A stretch of DNA of 64,000 nucleotides from Lacinutrix algicola (GTDB lineage Bacteria > Bacteroidota > Bacteroidia > Flavobacteriales > Flavobacteriaceae). How positions within the stretch are numbered: position 1 is the first letter of the stretch; every line of letters begins with the position of its first letter. Position numbers and translations under genes: made by a program. The notes under the pieces are model-generated. The model was not told where the DNA came from. It worked only from the letters and a program-made list of their open reading frames with translations, and searched no databases. The stretch spans positions 124,001 to 188,000 of the forward strand of contig NZ_LIQH01000027.1 in assembly GCF_001418085.1 (NCBI RefSeq), in the 5' to 3' direction. This document shows positions 33,954-45,065 of this stretch, piece after piece.

Positions 33954-34181
33954 TTATTCGTCGTAACGCGCTACTTCTCTATCGTAAAAAGCAGTGGCTT
34001 CTGCAATCATGTTTTCAGTTTCCATTTCAAGCTCTTTTTGGTCATGCTGATCGAAGTCTTCTAGCCATTCCACCTCATCGTCTTCAAGGTTTATAATAAA
34101 CATTGGAAATTCTGTATGGATTACAAAAATAGCATTTGGTAAATCGGTATTATCACCTAATATAAATTTTGGAAGTGTCAT
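33954..34181 (-). CDS. Conserved acidic protein of unknown function, 75 aa
   Basis: 75 residues: an N-terminal beta-rich part (PNAIFVIHTEFPMFIINLED) and a strongly acidic helical C-terminus (KELEMETENMIAEATAFYDREVARYDE). No signal or membrane segment. No family known to me; the even codon use and its own promoter support translation. Function unknown. Confidence 0.65.
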   Translation of the reverse strand: MTLPKFILGDNTDLPNAIFVIHTEFPMFIINLEDDEVEWLEDFDQHDQKELEMETENMIAEATAFYDREVARYDE

Positions 34182-34221
34182 TTGTAATGTCTCTTTAATT
34201 GTTTGTTTTTGCCAAGTTAGA

Positions 34222-34229
34222 CAAAATTA
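34222..34229 (-). promoter_or_regulatory. Promoter -7 element (TAATTTTG) of the 75-residue protein gene
   Basis: Exact TAnnTTTG match on the minus strand, 40 bases before the ATG at 34181. The -33 region overlaps the degenerate repeat at 34242-34261. Confidence 0.5.
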
Positions 34230-34241
34230 ACTTTTTTTGTT

Positions 34242-34355
34242 ATTCCTATGTAAACAGGAATGTATTTTATATTTATTCTGTCATTCCTGCGAAGGCAGGA
34301 ATCTAATTTTATTACTATTCTTTTACTGTGGATTCCTGCCTACGCAGGAATGACA
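34242..34355. repeat. Paired palindromic repeats forming a miniature inverted element
   Basis: Copy 1 at 34279-34303 (TGTCATTCCTGCGAAGGCAG...) and copy 2 at 34331-34355 are inverted relative to one another, with one mismatch in about 24 bases, and 27 bases lie between them. Each copy is itself a hairpin (ATTCCTGC-GAAG-GCAGGAAT). A degenerate half copy, ATTCCTatgtaaacAGGAAT, lies at 34242-34261. The whole segment fills the spacer between the 75-residue gene and the MATE gene. Confidence 0.85.
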
Positions 34356-34365
34356 ATTAATACTT

Positions 34366-35748
34366 TTAACTCTTTTTATTTTCAGTTGCTATCAACTTTT
34401 TTGTAAGATAGTTAAACCTTATGTATAATAAAATTGAAGCACTAGTTAAACCAGCTAATAAACCTAACCAAATACCATAACTACCATAAGCGTCCTCTTT
34501 ACCAAGAAACCAACTTATTGGAAAACCTATTAACCAATAGGCGACAAATGTCATTATAGTTGGAATTTTTACATCTTGTAAACCACGTAAAGCGCCTAAA
34601 ACGACGACTTGAATACTATCACTAATTTGAAAAATTGCTGCTGCCAATAATAATTGAGATGCTATTGAAACTACTTCCATGTTATCGTCGAAATTTACAA
34701 CATCATCAAAATCGACATAAATTCGTGGTAAGTAATCATGAAATAATGCAAATAATATTGCAAAACCAGTCGCGAAAATAGCTCCTAAAAGAAATAATGA
34801 AAAAGCAATACGACGTAACTCGAAGTACTGTTTTAATCCTTTTTGGTTACCCACTCTAATCATAGACGCGACACTTAATCCCATAGCCACCATAAACGTC
34901 ATAGAACTTAGGTTTAAGGCAATTTGATTTGCCGCTTGAGGATTTTTACCTAATAACCCACTTAGCCAAATAGCGGCAGTAAAAATAGCAACTTCAAAAA
35001 ACATTTGCATAGCACTTGGCGTCCCTAAACTTATAATTTTACGAAGCATCAACTTATCTAAAACAAATAGTTTTATGTTGGTAACAAATGCTTTCGACTT
35101 TTCTTTTTTCTTAAGTAAATACCATAAATACCAAAGCATAACAAAACGTGATACTAAAGTTCCGTAAGCTGCACCAACCATTCCCATTTCTGGAAAACCA
35201 AATTTCCCGAAAATTAATAAATAGTTTAATAATACGTTTATTAAGTTACCTATAATGGTAGCATACATTGGATACTTTGTCATAGACAAACCATCACTAA
35301 ATTGTTTAAATGCTTGAAATATAATAAGCGGAATTAAAGAGAATGCTACTAAATTTAAATATGGAATAGCCAATTCTACAACCTCAATAGGTTGTTTCAT
35401 TAAATACATTAATGGTTTTGCTAGAAGTACTAATAAGAATAATAAAACACCTAAAACCGAACATAAAAAAATACCGTGCTTTAATGCCGATTTTCCGCTT
35501 GCGAAATCTTTAGCGGTATCAGATTCTGCTACTATTGGTGTAATTGCCGTACTAAAACCGATACCTATGGACATGGCAATAAACATAAAACTATTACCTA
35601 ATGATACTGCGGCCAATTCTGCTGTACCCAATTGCCCAACCATAATGTTGTCTATAAAACTAACAAAAGTGTGCCCAAGCATACCTAACATTACAGGTGC
35701 TGCTAGTTGCCAGTTGTATTTAAACTCTTTAGTGTAATTACTCAATAT
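34366..35748 (-). CDS. MATE family efflux transporter
   Basis: About 460 residues from the ATG at 35746-35748 (an upstream in-frame ATG at 35784 adds 12 residues, MQTKTKHYFCQ, with no family counterpart). Twelve hydrophobic helices; MATE signatures PVMLGMLGHTFVSFIDNIMVGQLG in helix 1-2, and GLSMTKYPMYATIIGNLINVLLNYLLIFG in the middle. It exports drugs or metabolites with Na+ or H+ in exchange. A TACTTTTG sequence at 35763-35756 lies only 7 bases before the chosen ATG, which would give a leaderless or very short-leader message if used. Confidence 0.9.
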   Translation of the reverse strand: MLSNYTKEFKYNWQLAAPVMLGMLGHTFVSFIDNIMVGQLGTAELAAVSLGNSFMFIAMSIGIGFSTAITPIVAESDTAKDFASGKSALKHGIFLCSVLGVLLFLLVLLAKPLMYLMKQPIEVVELAIPYLNLVAFSLIPLIIFQAFKQFSDGLSMTKYPMYATIIGNLINVLLNYLLIFGKFGFPEMGMVGAAYGTLVSRFVMLWYLWYLLKKKEKSKAFVTNIKLFVLDKLMLRKIISLGTPSAMQMFFEVAIFTAAIWLSGLLGKNPQAANQIALNLSSMTFMVAMGLSVASMIRVGNQKGLKQYFELRRIAFSLFLLGAIFATGFAILFALFHDYLPRIYVDFDDVVNFDDNMEVVSIASQLLLAAAIFQISDSIQVVVLGALRGLQDVKIPTIMTFVAYWLIGFPISWFLGKEDAYGSYGIWLGLLAGLTSASILLYIRFNYLTKKLIATENKKS

Positions 35749-35962
35749 CATTTGGCAAAAGTAATGCTTAGTTTTGGTTTGCATATTTTATTTTTTAGAA
35801 TTTTATATCTAAAAATTATAGCAACACAAAAGAATATTTATATTTAAAGAAACAACCAAATTAGACCTAAAGACAGTACTTTAAAAGGTTATAGAACAAT
35901 AATGGTGATAAGCTACCTTTCAGTAAAATACCACCACTAAATGTATCTAAATATTTATAAGA

Positions 35963-37807
35963 TTAAATGCTTTCTACAAATTTTAAGAAGACTTTTTTAT
36001 GAAGCTCTAAATCTAAATTTGAAGACAAAGATGCACGAACAATATAATCCTTATCACCTTCCTTAGTTGTACCTTGAGTAGAAGTTGCTGGGATAGTCCA
36101 ATAGCATCCTTTTAGTTGACCATAACTTACACAAAACTTACTTTCGTTAGGGATTTCTGTAATCATTAAATTGATTAACTTTAAATTCAATGCTCTTTTA
36201 TAAGTTTCTCTTTCTTCATCTGTATTTCCTTTTGTAGGAAGATCTAATGAAAAAACTGAAGGTGTAAAGCCTTGCTCGGCTAATGTTTCAGATACAAAAT
36301 TAATTTTTGCACCTGGCAAAGCATCATGAATAAAGTTTACAAACTCACGTGTATTCTTATAAGCATCTACAATTCTTTGATTCATTGAAGGCAATTGCTT
36401 TGCTAATATTTCATATTGCAAATCTGTAGCTTCATTATCGCAAAGTTCTAAATGTAATTCTATTTTTTCCATTAATGCAATCGTCCTTTTGTTACCAACA
36501 CAGTAACCAGCAGTACATTTCCCACCACTTGGAAACTTAGAGCCACTTGCAAATGAAATGGTTCTTACTGAAGAAAGGATATCGTCTTCACCTAAAAAGT
36601 GAACATTTGGACAAAATGTTTGATCTAAAATAAACACAGGATCAATAGCAATCTCACCAGAAGGTGTTTTACGCTCTTCACTTAAAACTGCTTTTAGTTT
36701 TATAAGATCTGGAACCTCAACTCTTGGGTTTGTTGGTATCTCTGCAATAATATAAGGTATCGCATCTTCTTGAGCTATTTTAGCTAAAACAGTATCGATA
36801 CTTTGTACCATATCGTTATCTCCATCCACTAATAAATCTACTATCTCAACATTATCAACACAAGCAGCAACACGTCTTGCTTGGTCATTTGTACCACCAT
36901 AACAGTTAGGTGGCACTACAATTTTTATAGCTTTCCCTTTATGGTTTTCTAATGCATCGTGTATTAAACCCATTAAAATAGCATACTGTATAGACAATCC
37001 GCTTGATGCTACAAGTGGTTTTGTAACCGTACCTGTAACTTGTTTTATAGCATCTAAAACTAACGTTTTGTTTGCCACTTTATCATTATTTTTATTCTCG
37101 ACAGAAGATTTCGCAACTAATGCTTTTAAAGCTATAAGTGCATTAGCAGGCGTTATTGCAATAGTTTCTCTTCTTCTTACATGTTGAATATCCGAAATGT
37201 AATTTTCGTTCTGTGCTCCATTGACTACTAATACACTTCCAAGTTTTGGATAAAGGCTGATGAAAAAATCAACATTTGGATTAAGAGTAATAGTACCAAT
37301 TTGGTTTTCTTCAGAAATATAAATTGTGCTACCATTAAACTTGGTAACTTCATCTATGCTTTCAACTTTTTTAAGTTCGAATTTATAACCGTAAACAGAC
37401 TTTAAAATTTCAGCATTAAAATACGTTGGCAAATCTCCAGTGTAAATAATTTGCGTGTTTTTATGCTCTAAAAGGTTTTTTCTTAAAATAGATAAAACAG
37501 GAACTGTTTGAGATGAAAAACTGATTACACTATTAGACTCTAAACCGTTTAAATTAGCAATAGCCCATTCTAATACACAAGATAATGGATGCCCTAATCT
37601 AATATAATCGTAAGCTGTTGGTAAATTACTTAAAGCTGATGTTTCAGCATTATTATCGTTAAACAAACCTTCGAACTGCTCTAAAAACTCAGTTTTTGCC
37701 AAAGACTCATCGTAGATATCTAATCTGTGTGTTGTTAAGCGCAACCAATCGGTTGGCATATTCGTTAATACATTTTCAATATAACTTAGCATTTTATTCT
37801 CTTTCAT
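35963..37807 (-). CDS. PLP-dependent transferase, Cys/Met metabolism type, extended
   Basis: 614 residues, much longer than the 380-420 residues of a standard cystathionine synthase. The PLP domain lies in the C-terminal half: VVPPNCYGGTNDQARRVA (Tyr region), VFILDQTFCPNVHFL (Asp that contacts the PLP ring) and ISFASGSKFPSGGKCTAGYCVG, where the Lys of SGSKFPSGGK is the candidate Schiff-base residue. The first 230 residues form an extra domain (PTAYDYIRLGHPLSCVLEWA and a segment resembling an aminotransferase N-lobe). Reaction unknown. Followed by a nitronate monooxygenase-like gene in the same direction. Confidence 0.75.
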   Translation of the reverse strand: MKENKMLSYIENVLTNMPTDWLRLTTHRLDIYDESLAKTEFLEQFEGLFNDNNAETSALSNLPTAYDYIRLGHPLSCVLEWAIANLNGLESNSVISFSSQTVPVLSILRKNLLEHKNTQIIYTGDLPTYFNAEILKSVYGYKFELKKVESIDEVTKFNGSTIYISEENQIGTITLNPNVDFFISLYPKLGSVLVVNGAQNENYISDIQHVRRRETIAITPANALIALKALVAKSSVENKNNDKVANKTLVLDAIKQVTGTVTKPLVASSGLSIQYAILMGLIHDALENHKGKAIKIVVPPNCYGGTNDQARRVAACVDNVEIVDLLVDGDNDMVQSIDTVLAKIAQEDAIPYIIAEIPTNPRVEVPDLIKLKAVLSEERKTPSGEIAIDPVFILDQTFCPNVHFLGEDDILSSVRTISFASGSKFPSGGKCTAGYCVGNKRTIALMEKIELHLELCDNEATDLQYEILAKQLPSMNQRIVDAYKNTREFVNFIHDALPGAKINFVSETLAEQGFTPSVFSLDLPTKGNTDEERETYKRALNLKLINLMITEIPNESKFCVSYGQLKGCYWTIPATSTQGTTKEGDKDYIVRASLSSNLDLELHKKVFLKFVESI

Positions 37808-37882
37808 AATTTTCGTCCTTTAATTAGGAAGTTTTATAGTAATGTGATTACTCAGTAAAATAGTCTCTACAAAATTAAGAGC

Positions 37883-38824
37883 TTACAAATTAACAGCATT
37901 AACCTTTGCTTCTTCAAACTCTAAAATCATTTCTTCTACTATTTCTGCTACCGGTTTAATAGTATGTATTAATCCTGCAATTTGTCCGATTTCTAATTCG
38001 CCATCTTCCAAATCACCTTCAAACATACCACGCTTTGCTCTCGCTCTACCTAACAACTCTTTTAGTTGCTCTGGTGTTGGCGCTGTTTTATAAAGTTCTT
38101 GCAACTCGTTAAAAAACTTATTTTTAACTAAACGTACAGGTGCTAATTCTTTTAATGTTAATTGTGTATCACCTTCTTTAGCATCTACAACAACTTGCTT
38201 AAAGGCTTGGTGAGCGCTTGACTCTTCGCTAGCAACAAAACGGCTTCCAACCTGTACGCCATCTGCTCCTAAAACCATACAAGCTAACATTGCTTTTCCT
38301 GTAGCAATACCACCTGCTGCAATTAACGGAATTTGCAATTGCTCTTTTACCATTGGTATTAAGGTAAGCGTTGTTGTTTCGTCTCGACCATTGTGTCCAC
38401 CGGCTTCAAAACCTTCGGCAACAATAGCATCTACTCCTGCGTCTTGTGCTTTTAAAGCAAACTTTACACTACTTACAACATGTACAACAGTAATACCTCT
38501 ATCTTGTAACCACTTGGTCCATGTTTTAGGGTTTCCTGCGGAAGTAAATACCACCTTCACACCTTCTTCTACAATAATGTCCATAATCTCAGGAACATTA
38601 GGATATAGCATTGGTACATTAACACCAAAAGGTTTATTGGTTGCTTTTTTACATTTCTGAATGTGTTCTCTTAACACATCTGGATACATACTTCCTGCGC
38701 CAATAAGACCAAGAATTCCAGAATTACTTGCTGCAGATGCTAGTTTCCAACCACTATTCCAAATCATTCCTGCTTGAATAATTGGGTGTTTTATATTGAA
38801 GAGTTTTGTTATTTTATTTTGCAT
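37883..38824 (-). CDS. Nitronate monooxygenase / FabK-like flavoprotein
   Basis: 313 residues, FMN-dependent TIM barrel. Features: HPIIQAGMIWNSGWKLASAASNSG at the N-terminus, VVHVVSSVKFALKAQDAGVDAIVAEG, the catalytic-loop EAGGHNGRDE (GGHxG) and LGADGVQVGSRFVASEES (phosphate-binding). Members oxidise nitronates or reduce enoyl-ACP; the sequence does not settle which. mnmA lies 9 bases upstream in the same direction, so they may be cotranscribed, but there is no obvious functional link. Confidence 0.88.
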   Translation of the reverse strand: MQNKITKLFNIKHPIIQAGMIWNSGWKLASAASNSGILGLIGAGSMYPDVLREHIQKCKKATNKPFGVNVPMLYPNVPEIMDIIVEEGVKVVFTSAGNPKTWTKWLQDRGITVVHVVSSVKFALKAQDAGVDAIVAEGFEAGGHNGRDETTTLTLIPMVKEQLQIPLIAAGGIATGKAMLACMVLGADGVQVGSRFVASEESSAHQAFKQVVVDAKEGDTQLTLKELAPVRLVKNKFFNELQELYKTAPTPEQLKELLGRARAKRGMFEGDLEDGELEIGQIAGLIHTIKPVAEIVEEMILEFEEAKVNAVNL

Positions 38825-38833
38825 GATTTTATA

Positions 38834-40024
38834 TTAAGAAATTACTCCAGAACCAACCAATTCATCTTTTAAATACCAAGCTACAAATTGACCTTCGGTA
38901 ATTGCAGATTGAAAGTTTTCGAACTCTACATATAAACCAGATTCCACTTTATGTAATGTTGCATTATCTAAAGGTTGTCTGTATCTAATTCTTGCTAAAA
39001 CACTTAAAGTTTCTCCTGTTTTTAAAGTTAAATCTGGTCTCACCCAATGTAACTCGTCATTAGAAACAAATAATGCTTTTTTGTATAATCCCGGATGTCC
39101 TTTACCTTGTCCTGTGTAAATTACATTCTCTTTTACATCGGTATCGATTACAAACAAAGGTTCTACTTTACCACCAACAGATAAGCCTTTTCGCTGACCT
39201 TTAGTAAAATAATGAGCACCTTGATGCTTACCGACTATTTCTCCATCTGCAACAGTATACTTTGCTTTTCTAGACAGGTATTCTAGTTCTTCTATTTTAG
39301 AACTGAAAGACTTTGGAGCCTCATTATAATGCTCGTTATTCTTAGGGATTTCTACTATAACACCTTCTTTAGGTTTTAGCTGCTGCTGAAGGAAATCTGG
39401 CAAACGTACTTTACCAATAAAACATAAACCTTGAGAATCTTTTTTATCTGCTGTAATTAAATCTGCTTTTGCAGCAATTTCACGTACTTCAGGTTTTTGA
39501 AGCTCTCCAATAGGAAATAATGCTTTTGCTAATTGCTCTTGAGATAACTGACATAAGAAATAAGACTGATCCTTATTATTATCTTGTCCTGCTAATAACT
39601 GGAAGATTTCTTCTCCATCCTTCTCTACAACACCTTTTCTGCAATAATGTCCTGTTGCTACATAATCTGCTCCGAGATCTAAAGCAATTTTCATGAAGAC
39701 ATCAAACTTTATTTCCCTATTACAAAGTACATCTGGATTTGGTGTACGTCCTTTTTCATATTCATTAAACATATAATCAACAATACGTTCTTTGTATTGC
39801 TCGCTTAAATCTACTGTTTGAAAAGGGATTCCTAATTTTTCGGCAACCAACATAGCGTCGTTACTATCGTCTAACCATGGACATTCATCTGAAATGGTTA
39901 CAGAATCGTCATGCCAGTTTTTCATAAAAAGACCAATAACTTCATAGCCTTGTTCTTTTAATAAATAAGCTGCAACGCTAGAGTCTACTCCTCCAGAAAG
40001 TCCTACGATTACTCTTTTTTTCAT
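38834..40024 (-). CDS. mnmA: tRNA-specific 2-thiouridylase MnmA
   Basis: 396-residue enzyme that makes the s2 of mnm5s2U34 in tRNA Glu, Gln and Lys. PP-loop [11 protein letters not shown] (residues 8-18), [14 protein letters not shown] with catalytic Cys101, and [11 protein letters not shown] with the second Cys201; the central domain has GHYCRKG and the C-terminal beta-barrel is complete. Length normal. The gene starts at ATG 40022-40024, just downstream of dispersed-repeat sequence. Confidence 0.96.
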   Translation of the reverse strand: MKKRVIVGLSGGVDSSVAAYLLKEQGYEVIGLFMKNWHDDSVTISDECPWLDDSNDAMLVAEKLGIPFQTVDLSEQYKERIVDYMFNEYEKGRTPNPDVLCNREIKFDVFMKIALDLGADYVATGHYCRKGVVEKDGEEIFQLLAGQDNNKDQSYFLCQLSQEQLAKALFPIGELQKPEVREIAAKADLITADKKDSQGLCFIGKVRLPDFLQQQLKPKEGVIVEIPKNNEHYNEAPKSFSSKIEELEYLSRKAKYTVADGEIVGKHQGAHYFTKGQRKGLSVGGKVEPLFVIDTDVKENVIYTGQGKGHPGLYKKALFVSNDELHWVRPDLTLKTGETLSVLARIRYRQPLDNATLHKVESGLYVEFENFQSAITEGQFVAWYLKDELVGSGVIS

Positions 40025-40037
40025 CTTTAATTTCGCC

Positions 40038-40172
40038 TTTCGACTGCGCTCAAGATAAACTTCAGCGGTAATCTTATTAATGTATTACAATATCATTTTT
40101 ACAGATGATAAAGATAAATGTTTTTAAATTATTCTACAGACATTCTCTAAGGTTCGCAGAGATTCTCAGCGG
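40038..40172 (-). repeat. Repeat-rich spacer upstream of mnmA
   Basis: 40038-40053 is TTTCGACTGCGCTCAA, the reverse complement of the core at 23591-23606. 40142-40172 reads ATTCTCTAAGGTTCGCAGAG followed by ATTCTCAGCGG, two imperfect copies of a short motif. The rest of the spacer, to 40220, has no gene. Confidence 0.5.
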
Positions 40173-40220
40173 AAATTTTGATAGCAACAAAAGTACTTAC
40201 TTAAGATTGCCTATCGAAAA

Positions 40221-40925
40221 CTAACTTTTCTTCTTGTAAGGGTTCTTACTACGTCTTGTAAAATCTTTTTCTTTATCAAGTTTACCATCTTTGTAAAACT
40301 TCCAAATACCGTGTCGTCTGTCTTTTTGATAAACACCTTCCATTTCTATAAGACCTTTAGAATTATATATCTTAGCAGGGCCGTGTAATTCTCCGTTTTG
40401 ATAATTAAAGATTTTTAATATTTTTCCAGATTCTGAAAACCAACGCGATTCTCCTTCTACAATTCCCGATACAAAATTTTCTTGCTGTGCTAATTGTCCA
40501 CTTAAATAAAAGGTTTTCTTTAAACCTTCAAGCTTACCTTTATTATCGTACAACTCCTCCGTCATTACAACTTTAGATTTGTTATGGTAATAAAGCCATT
40601 TACCAACATAGGTTTTACCACGCATTTTACCTTCGCTAATTAAGTTTTTAGTTGAAGAGAAAAACTTTACATCAGCTAAATCACTATTTTCATTAAAGGC
40701 TCTTGTTGCTGTTAGCACAGATTGTCCGTTTATGTTTTTATAAAACTTAAAAGTACCAACTTCTTGTCCGTGGTTAAACTCACCTTCGTAACGCAACACT
40801 TTTGTACCTTCAAAGTTTTTACTCCATTTACCATGACGGTTACCATCGGCATCCTTTTTATTGATGTCTTGAGCAAAAGAGATACTCGAGACTAAGACTA
40901 GAATTACAATTATTAGTTTGTTCAT
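40221..40925 (-). CDS. YwqK-like exported protein with MORN-type repeats
   Basis: 234 residues with a signal peptide (MNKLIIVILVLVSSISFAQ) and a series of MORN/YwqK-type repeats of the form DGNRHGKW, NHGQEVGTFKFYKN, GELHGPAKIYN and DRRHGIWKFYKDGK. Databases call these antitoxin-like because of ywqK, but here an exported beta-hairpin scaffold is the likelier reading. No toxin gene is next to it. Function unknown. Confidence 0.85.
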   Translation of the reverse strand: MNKLIIVILVLVSSISFAQDINKKDADGNRHGKWSKNFEGTKVLRYEGEFNHGQEVGTFKFYKNINGQSVLTATRAFNENSDLADVKFFSSTKNLISEGKMRGKTYVGKWLYYHNKSKVVMTEELYDNKGKLEGLKKTFYLSGQLAQQENFVSGIVEGESRWFSESGKILKIFNYQNGELHGPAKIYNSKGLIEMEGVYQKDRRHGIWKFYKDGKLDKEKDFTRRSKNPYKKKS

Positions 40926-40945
40926 ATTTTTTTTAATTTTATTGT

Positions 40946-40971
40946 GAATTTCTACCTGCGCAGGAATGACA
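40946..40971 (-). repeat. Single copy of the ATTCCTGC/GCAGGAAT repeat family
   Basis: GAATTTCTACCTGCGCAGGA followed by ATGACA; the outer bases match the copy at 34331-34355. It lies just upstream of the YwqK-like gene. Confidence 0.6.
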
Positions 40972-41019
40972 AAATCAATGTATTATTAACGGTAAAACTA
41001 TTACCGAATTGTATTAAAC

Positions 41020-41058
41020 AAAAAAGCTGCCAAACTTTATTAATGAATGGCAGCTTTA
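41020..41058 (-). terminator. Rho-independent terminator of yidC
   Basis: Arms AAAGCTGCCA (41023-41032) and TGGCAGCTTT (41049-41058), 10 bases, loop 16 bases; on the minus strand it is followed by six T residues (41025-41020). Confidence 0.8.
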
Positions 41059-41075
41059 TAAAAAATTAATCTTTT

Positions 41076-42983
41076 TTATTTTTTATTACGCTTTTGCGTT
41101 TGCTTTTGTTGCTCTGCCTGCTCCATCATATCTTTCATTTTCTTCTGAAATTTACTTTCCTTTTTAGGCTTCGCTTTCTGTACTTGTATTTTAGCATGAA
41201 TTTTATCTTCATCTAAAATATAATTTTTGATTACTAATAAAATACCAATACTAATTAAGTTAGAAATAAAGTAATATAAACTCAATCCAGAAGCATATTT
41301 ATTAAAGAACACCATCATCATAATTGGTGCAAAATAAATCATGTATTTCATCATTTTAGCCATATCAGGCATACCTTCTTGTTGTGGTGCTGACATTTGT
41401 TGTTGTCCAGTTGTCATCTTCATATAAAAGAAAATTGCAATTGCTGCTAAAATTGGAAACAAACTAATATGATCTCCATAGATAGGAATATCTATTGGTA
41501 ATTTTGCTATAATGTCGTAAGACGATAAATCGTCTGCCCAAAGAAATTTTTTCTGTCTTAAAGCGAAAGCTGTTGGAAAAAACATAAATAAAGCATAGAA
41601 TACAGGCATTTGAATTAGTGCTGGTAAACAACCAGCTAAGGGACTCGCGCCTGCTTTATTCTGCAAGGCCATAGTTTCCTGCTGAGCTTTCATTTTATTG
41701 TCTTTGTGCTTCTCTTTAATGGCTTCCAATTCTGGTTTCAGAATCTTCATTTTCATTTGAGACAAATACTGCTTGTATTGTACAAAAGACATCGCTAATT
41801 TAATAAGCACTGTCATTACTATAATTGCAATACCAAATGGTAAATATGAACTTAAGAAACCAAATAACGGTATAAATAAAAATTCGTTTATCCAACCAAA
41901 AAGTCCCCAACCAAGAGGAATACTCTCTTCTAAATTCTTATCATAACTACTTAAAATTGTACTCTCTGTAGGACCGTAAAACAATCCGTAGTTTTCATTC
42001 AACTCATTTCCACTTAAAGCTAAAACAGTTTTAGCACCGTACTTTTTAGTGAATAAAGTATCTATTTTTTCATCTTCTACTAAATCTTTAGATGTTAGTG
42101 CTACCGATTTTATAGGTTTATCATTAGCCACTAATATAGAACTAAAGAAATGCTGTCTAAAAGAGAACCAATCTACATCTTCAACAGTTTCGTCATCCTC
42201 ACCAGCTTGAGAAAGCTTATCTATATTCCCACCATCATGTTGGTAAGTTAAACGTGTGTAACGGTTTTCGTAACTTATACTTTGATCGTGACGTTTACTT
42301 GTTTGAGTCCAATCTAGTTTTACCTCTTGAGAACCATTAATTACATTATTTAAACCTTGAGATTTAATAGTAAAATCTATCATGTAATCGTTTGGTTTGA
42401 TTACATATAAATATTCTAAAAACTTAGTTTCAGAAACTTTAAGCTTCATAGAAACCAAAGTATTTTCTCCGTTTTTAGTTACTTTAGATTGGAATGGTAA
42501 ATCTCTAGTATTAAAAATACGACTATCTGAAGTTCCTAAATTAATATTGAAACTTGCGTTATTATCTTTTACTAAATAAATTGGAATAGAATCGAAATCT
42601 ACAAATTTACTAAGCTTTACTTCTGATAAGTGACCACCTCTTTTAGAAAATGTTAATTCAAGTACACCATTATCTACTTTTGCATCTTGCGAAGGTAAAC
42701 TTGCAGCATAAGCAAATACTCCTAATTTATTATTAAGCGCAACTTGTTGTAAAGAATCGTTTGGGTTAATATTAGTAAAATCGTCTGCCGTTGTTACTAA
42801 TGTATCGTCTTGAGTAATAACAGCTTCTTTTGCTTTTTTATCTGCATCAATTTGCTCTTGCTTGGCTTTATCTGCAGCGATTTCTTCTGGTGTTGGCTGA
42901 TTTTGCCACATCATAAATAATAAAATCCCAAATATAAGTACGAAACCTATTATCGATTTTACGTCTAATTTTTTTTCTTCCAT
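41076..42983 (-). CDS. yidC: Membrane protein insertase YidC
   Basis: 635 residues. N-terminal membrane segment IGFVLIFGILLFMMW (about 14-28), a large periplasmic beta-domain, and the C-terminal insertase core with five helices: FLFIPLFGFLSSYLPFGIAIIVMTVLIK, KHKDNKMKAQQETMALQNKAGASPLAGCLPALIQMPVFYALFMFF split across the core, and LSLYYFISNLISIGILLV. The tail is strongly basic (KAKPKKESKFQKKMKDMMEQ), as in YidC proteins that bind ribosomes. Downstream of pyrG in the same direction, 150 bases apart with a possible terminator between. Confidence 0.97.
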   Translation of the reverse strand: MEEKKLDVKSIIGFVLIFGILLFMMWQNQPTPEEIAADKAKQEQIDADKKAKEAVITQDDTLVTTADDFTNINPNDSLQQVALNNKLGVFAYAASLPSQDAKVDNGVLELTFSKRGGHLSEVKLSKFVDFDSIPIYLVKDNNASFNINLGTSDSRIFNTRDLPFQSKVTKNGENTLVSMKLKVSETKFLEYLYVIKPNDYMIDFTIKSQGLNNVINGSQEVKLDWTQTSKRHDQSISYENRYTRLTYQHDGGNIDKLSQAGEDDETVEDVDWFSFRQHFFSSILVANDKPIKSVALTSKDLVEDEKIDTLFTKKYGAKTVLALSGNELNENYGLFYGPTESTILSSYDKNLEESIPLGWGLFGWINEFLFIPLFGFLSSYLPFGIAIIVMTVLIKLAMSFVQYKQYLSQMKMKILKPELEAIKEKHKDNKMKAQQETMALQNKAGASPLAGCLPALIQMPVFYALFMFFPTAFALRQKKFLWADDLSSYDIIAKLPIDIPIYGDHISLFPILAAIAIFFYMKMTTGQQQMSAPQQEGMPDMAKMMKYMIYFAPIMMMVFFNKYASGLSLYYFISNLISIGILLVIKNYILDEDKIHAKIQVQKAKPKKESKFQKKMKDMMEQAEQQKQTQKRNKK

Positions 42984-43037
42984 ATTATTTCTGCTATCTC
43001 GAAGTTTCGAGTGGTAATCTAGTTAGTATTCTCATAT

Positions 43038-43070
43038 AAAAACCTGAATGTTAAAAAACAAACAGGTTTT
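43038..43070 (-). terminator. Probable terminator of pyrG
   Basis: Arms AAAACCTG (43039-43046) and CAGGTTTT (43063-43070) with a 16-base loop; the minus strand then has a run of T. Moderate stem, so less certain than the others. Confidence 0.5.
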
Positions 43071-43133
43071 ATGTTTTCATAAAATTACTCTTCAAAAAGT
43101 AATCCGTTATTTTATTTATGCCAAACTGACATC

Positions 43134-44759
<1,626 letters not shown>

Positions 44760-44770
44760 TTAAACGCGAG

Positions 44771-44778
44771 CAAATTTA
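44771..44778 (-). promoter_or_regulatory. Promoter -7 element (TAAATTTG) of pyrG
   Basis: Exact TAnnTTTG match on the minus strand, 20 bases before the pyrG ATG at 44748-44750; no clear -33 box. Confidence 0.5.
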
Positions 44779-45065
44779 CGATATTTTATGGAAAGTTATT
44801 AGTCTTTAAAGTTTTATTTTTAGATGAATTTATTCGTGTATAACTAACTTGTTTTATGAGTGTTTTTACACTTGAATTTTTATTGAAATGTTTTAACTTC
44901 GTAAGACATCAAGCATAGAACATTTGAGTGGTTTAGTATTGATATCATCAGTAAAAAATAAGTCATTATGAAGATGAAGGTATTTTTTAAAGAATAAAAA
45001 AAGCTAAACACGTTGCAAAATTCCTCTATCAATAGGAATTAAAAATCTTTACGTTTAAATACCTA
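44779..45065. other. Gene-free AT-rich spacer
   Basis: About 290 bases between pyrG and the DUF3820 gene. It has no ORF worth calling. A small hairpin, AATTCCT / AGGAATT (45019-45040), sits downstream of the DUF3820 gene's stop and could act as a weak terminator. Confidence 0.4.

Noticed and set aside
40221-40925. YwqK-like gene as the antitoxin of a toxin-antitoxin pair
   Set aside because: It is exported, has MORN-type repeats and has no adjacent toxin-like gene.
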